A stretch of 64,000 nucleotides of DNA from contig CM040447.1 in assembly GCA_022749755.1 (NCBI GenBank), positions 13,434,087 through 13,498,086 on the forward strand, given 5' to 3'. Position numbers and translations under genes: made by a program. Positions 60,711 through 64,000 of this stretch are shown here, in pieces. Numbering within the stretch: the first letter of the stretch is position 1; each line of letters opens with the position of its first letter. Below the pieces are notes generated by a model. It had not been told where the DNA came from and did no database searches. It saw only the letters and a list, made by a program, of their open reading frames with translations. This stretch comes from Azadirachta indica. Its lineage: Eukaryota > Streptophyta > Magnoliopsida > Sapindales > Meliaceae.

Positions 60711-61785
60711 ATAGTATAAACCACCTCAGCCTCCATCTTTGCATTTATTGAGACTTTATACCTCATCAAACATATATAAATCATTTGTACTATATTCAAA
60801 TATACATATATCTATTTAATTGATATATATGCGCAAAATGTTTCATACAACATGTATAAAATGATCCTAATCTCACATATTAAAACTTCATCTTACACAA
60901 TTCTACATAACTTGGAGAAAAATAGAGAAAATAGGAAAAAGAATGAGATTATACCTTAATGAATAGATATAATTTACAAGAAAATACATTTTTATGCATT
61001 ATTATGAAATACATTTTAACCATGCATAAATAAGACATCATTCACATATTAAAATTCAGATCATAGGAAACATTATCCAAGGAAAATTCTTTGTTTTCGG
61101 CAGAAACTCCATCACCCAAACAGAAAAGTTTTAATTATGCCGAACAACCTCGTTTCACCATTTAGGTAAAACACAATTCTTAATTATATTATACACGTGT
61201 TTTAATGGTCTCAAAGACCACAATCTCATTTTTGGAAAGTACGAATAAATGTATGGTGCGTAACACAATCATAACTAAATGTTGAAACACAAAACAAGCA
61301 CTTTTACACAATTATTGAATATCATATATAAATTAAACATCACTTTCCATAGAACATAATTAAACACATCAACATACAATCTAATTATGATATAACTAAT
61401 ATTTTATTGCATTAATTGAAAAGGTCCTTTGAATTTTTTACTATTGTACTGCTCCCTAAAATACATAGTTCAAAAATTTTCTATCAAAATTTATTCAAAT
61501 CCTTATACATATCATAAATATGAAAATAAAATTGTTCTAATTTTATAAATATATCACCAACTAAAGTTTTAGATAAAATTTCCAACTTTTTTTCTGTTTT
61601 TTTTTTATGCTAATAAATTTTCTTTTCCATGTTATCAATTCTTTTTTATTTCTTCTTCTCTTTATTTGTCTTCTTTTTCTCTTTTCTTCTTTTCTTTCTC
61701 TCGGCTCTTTTATTTGCTTCTGTTTTGGTTTCGGCAGTTCTACGGATTTTTGTTTGATTTTTCTAAAATGAAACATGCACATGTA

Positions 61786-61794
61786 CGTGTGTGT

Positions 61795-61827
<33 letters not shown>

Positions 61828-61832
61828 CACCG
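61786..61832. repeat. (TG)n / (TA)n microsatellite
   Basis: GTGTGTGTATGTGTG passes into a run of TA repeats. The paralogous tract in D1 near 35560 is much shorter (TATATATATAG), so it expanded after the duplication. Confidence 0.85.
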
Positions 61833-62797
61833 ACTAACCGGACTGAAATTTTAGGGAAAACAACTGCTAGGTTTGTCATGCTAATGAATTAAATTGTATA
61901 ATGAAATCAAGAATTTTTGTCAAAAACCTATGAAAACATGAGTAATTAATGTACTTGTATGTGTGTGCGGGTATGTGTGTATGTGTACGTGTGTGTATAT
62001 ATAATACTATTCTCACCACATGTACTTAATTTCTTTAATTTATTTTAGAGGAGTTTATTTTTTAATTTATATTTGAAAATTTGTTAAAAATATTTTAACG
62101 TAATTAAGTTAAAAATTTTAACTTAAATTTAAATAATCAAATATTTGAATGAATTAAAATTTTATTTTTCAATAATACTTTAATTTATTATAACAAGGAC
62201 ATATATGCAACATATTAGTTTTAAACTTTTTATTCTTATAAAAACAAATAATTTAATATTTATACCCAGATGTTTAAAATAAAAAAATAAATATACCAAT
62301 ACGATTTAGATTTTAATCAAATTTAGATCTCAATTATATTTAAACTTCAAATATAAAAATTAAAAACTACTTTATTCTCACCAAGTTGTATAACTTTTAA
62401 CTCTATCTATGTGTATAGATAACACATAGATACACAAATATGGCACGTCATTTTTTTAGTTAATTAAGTAAGGATGTTCAACATTGCAAATACCTTATTA
62501 ATGCAACTTTTGCAAATGTTAAAGCGATGGACAACACATTTTCAAACAACTAAATAGAAAGTCAGTTATGAATTTCTATTTAGAACGACGGATATGAATG
62601 CATTAATACACTATGGTGAAAAGTATTTTTTTTTCTTTCAAGCAATGATTGTTTGATAAGAGAAATACCCATTTCATTTTCCTTCACATTTTTAAGAGAA
62701 AGAATGCTAATTATTATTAAATTGAATCGAATGAATAGTTAATTTAATTATATCTGTAATTTAAGAATAGGCTACATCCTTTAGTTTCATATTTAAT

Positions 62798-63820
62798 ATT
62801 CTGCAAATTTCTTGCATTTCTCACTTGATATTTTTCACTTACAATACAACATATAAATAAGCCAACCATTCATTTTAGGAAATCAGTCCTAGAGAATTTC
62901 AAACATACTTCCTAGAGACAAGATTTTCACTCTAAATTAAATATAAAATATTTATGCAGAAATTTGATGACTTACACGTATTAAAAATACATTAATTCTA
63001 ACACTCCCTCTTAATGCATTTGCTTCACAACTCCTATGAGTTCTCTGAAATAACAGAATCTTTCTCTTGGAAGGGCTTTAATAAGGATGTCAACAAGCTA
63101 CTTGTCAGTCCTGCAATATTCAAGCTGAATTTCTCCCTTCTCAATTGCTTCTCTGATAAAATGATTTTTGAATTGTAATATGTTTTGTGCATAATGAATC
63201 TTACTTGGTTCATGCATAAACCAAAAAAGTATATTAGCTACAAACATTATGTTAGGTCTTGTTGTAGTAAGATATAAAAAGCTACCAATAAGACTTCTAT
63301 AGTTTGTAGCATCTACCTTTTCGGCACTATCTTCTTTCTTCAACTTTTCATTTGCAACTAACAAAGTTCCAATAGATTTACTACCCAGTAAATTGAATTG
63401 CTTTTATTAAAATTCAATAATTTACAACCTAACAAATAATCCACATCAAAATTAAAATTGTTAAATTGTATTAAATAATTATCAAATAGTGACCGCAAGA
63501 GAATTTCTAAGAGTTAATTTATTATAACTTTGCAAATAGAGTTTTTTAAAGTAAAGCTAATTTTAGTTGTAAAACTTTTATAAGTAGACCTTTTAATGAA
63601 AGTTTACTAATTGTTTGATTAATTACAAATAATTTTTCGCAAAAATTGAGTAATTATTTTAATAAACAAATTTTTAATATTTTATGTTAAAAATTAAAGT
63701 AAAATCTTTAAACTAAAATAAGGGTATTTTAAATAATTTTTATTTTTAAAAAAATTCAATAAATTTACCATTAGAATACCCAAATTTTGGGCTTTTTCAA
63801 GGATGAGAAAAACGGTATTT
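62798..63820 (-). mobile_element. Copia-derived fragment, copy 2
   Basis: Same structure as 52478-53560. The frame 63364-63098 reads KVDATNYRSLIGSFLYLTTT, then EPSKIHYAQNILQFKNHFIR. A purine tract TAAGAGGGAG (63004-63013) lies before the LTR start TGTTAGAATT (from 63003). The LTR is truncated at 62798, where it abuts D2. 63370-63820 continues to match copy 1. Confidence 0.75.
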
Positions 63821-64000
63821 TTAAAAGGTTAATGACAGTTAAATCTCTTTTTTTAAAATAAATGTCAAATAGACTCTTAAGTCAAAAATATTTGTCAATA
63901 AGACCTCTTCCATTACATTTTTTTGCCTCATATAAGGAAAAAGGATCCAATAGTCATTATAAGGAATATTGACATTTTTCCCCCTTATGTTTGGCCTAAT
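63821..64000. other. Window end, unclassified repeat-like DNA
   Basis: Sequence such as TCAATAAGACCTCTTCC and TTGACATTTTTCCCCC resembles common dispersed plant repeats, but it is cut by the window edge. Confidence 0.3.

Larger units (their letters stand above)
58890..62798. repeat. Segmental duplication D2 (partner 33180-36540)
   Basis: Colinear non-coding copy of D1, with the fold-back near 59195-59460, the AAATTCTTTG block at 61082 and the CTTTCTCTCGGCTC block at 61694. It contains a MITE (60204-60710) that D1 lacks. The match stops at about 62798, where the second copia-derived unit begins. Confidence 0.8.

Overview
This is plant nuclear DNA, almost certainly from a eudicot. It is AT-rich. 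Its genes have plant GT-AG introns, and it holds UGT91-type glycosyltransferase genes, a plant family 4 rhamnogalacturonan lyase and typical plant transposons (CACTA, Ty1-copia, L1-type LINE, hAT-like MITE, fold-back elements). I cannot name the species. No rRNA, tRNA gene or CRISPR array was seen.

The backbone is a decaying tandem array of UDP-glycosyltransferase (UGT91-like) genes, all on the + strand. UGT-1 (946-2352) is intact. UGT-2 (8365-8862) is a 5' fragment. UGT-3 (11352-12714 plus 26261-26354) is a pseudogene split by about 13.5 kb of nested transposons. UGT-4 (27957-28336) is a 3' fragment. UGT-5 (37653-39060) is full length but carries one frameshift. UGT-6 (40360-40419 plus 45482-46795) is split by a copia retrotransposon. 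UGT-7 (56160-56548) is a 3' fragment most like UGT-5. Flanking DNA was duplicated along with the genes: the 3' flank of UGT-1 recurs near 33.2, 40.1 and 58.8 kb, and 33.2-36.5 kb recurs at 58.9-62.8 kb.

Region by region: 1-4.9 kb is UGT-1 and its flanks. 5-6 kb, minus strand, is a broken KH-domain (HEN4-like) gene. 6.3-6.9 kb is a long fold-back element. 8.4-28.3 kb holds UGT-2, -3 and -4 around a CACTA element (13206-25996, perfect AAC target duplication) that encodes decayed TNP2, Transposase_24-like and Ulp1-like protease products. 28.7-31.0 kb is a LINE relic with ORF1 and the ORF2 endonuclease but no reverse transcriptase. 33-40 kb holds UGT-5. 40.4-45.5 kb is the copia element inside UGT-6. 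47.6-51.4 kb, minus strand, is an intact 14-exon rhamnogalacturonan lyase gene whose exons sum to 2040 nt. 52.5-53.6 kb and 62.8-63.8 kb are two copies of one copia-derived unit. 54.1-55.0 kb is a broken GDSL lipase gene. 57.7-58.1 kb is an array of near-palindromic units of about 40 bp. 60.2-60.7 kb is a hAT-like MITE whose empty site survives in the paralogous segment near 34.5 kb.

Only two protein genes look fully functional: UGT-1 and the rhamnogalacturonan lyase. They share no evident pathway. The lyase acts on cell-wall pectin, and the UGTs probably glycosylate small specialised metabolites. The most interesting material is the record of UGT birth and death, an unusual donor-sugar motif in UGT-1 (Tyr in place of the nearly invariant Trp at position 22 of the PSPG box), nested insertions datable by their target duplications, and the palindromic array.
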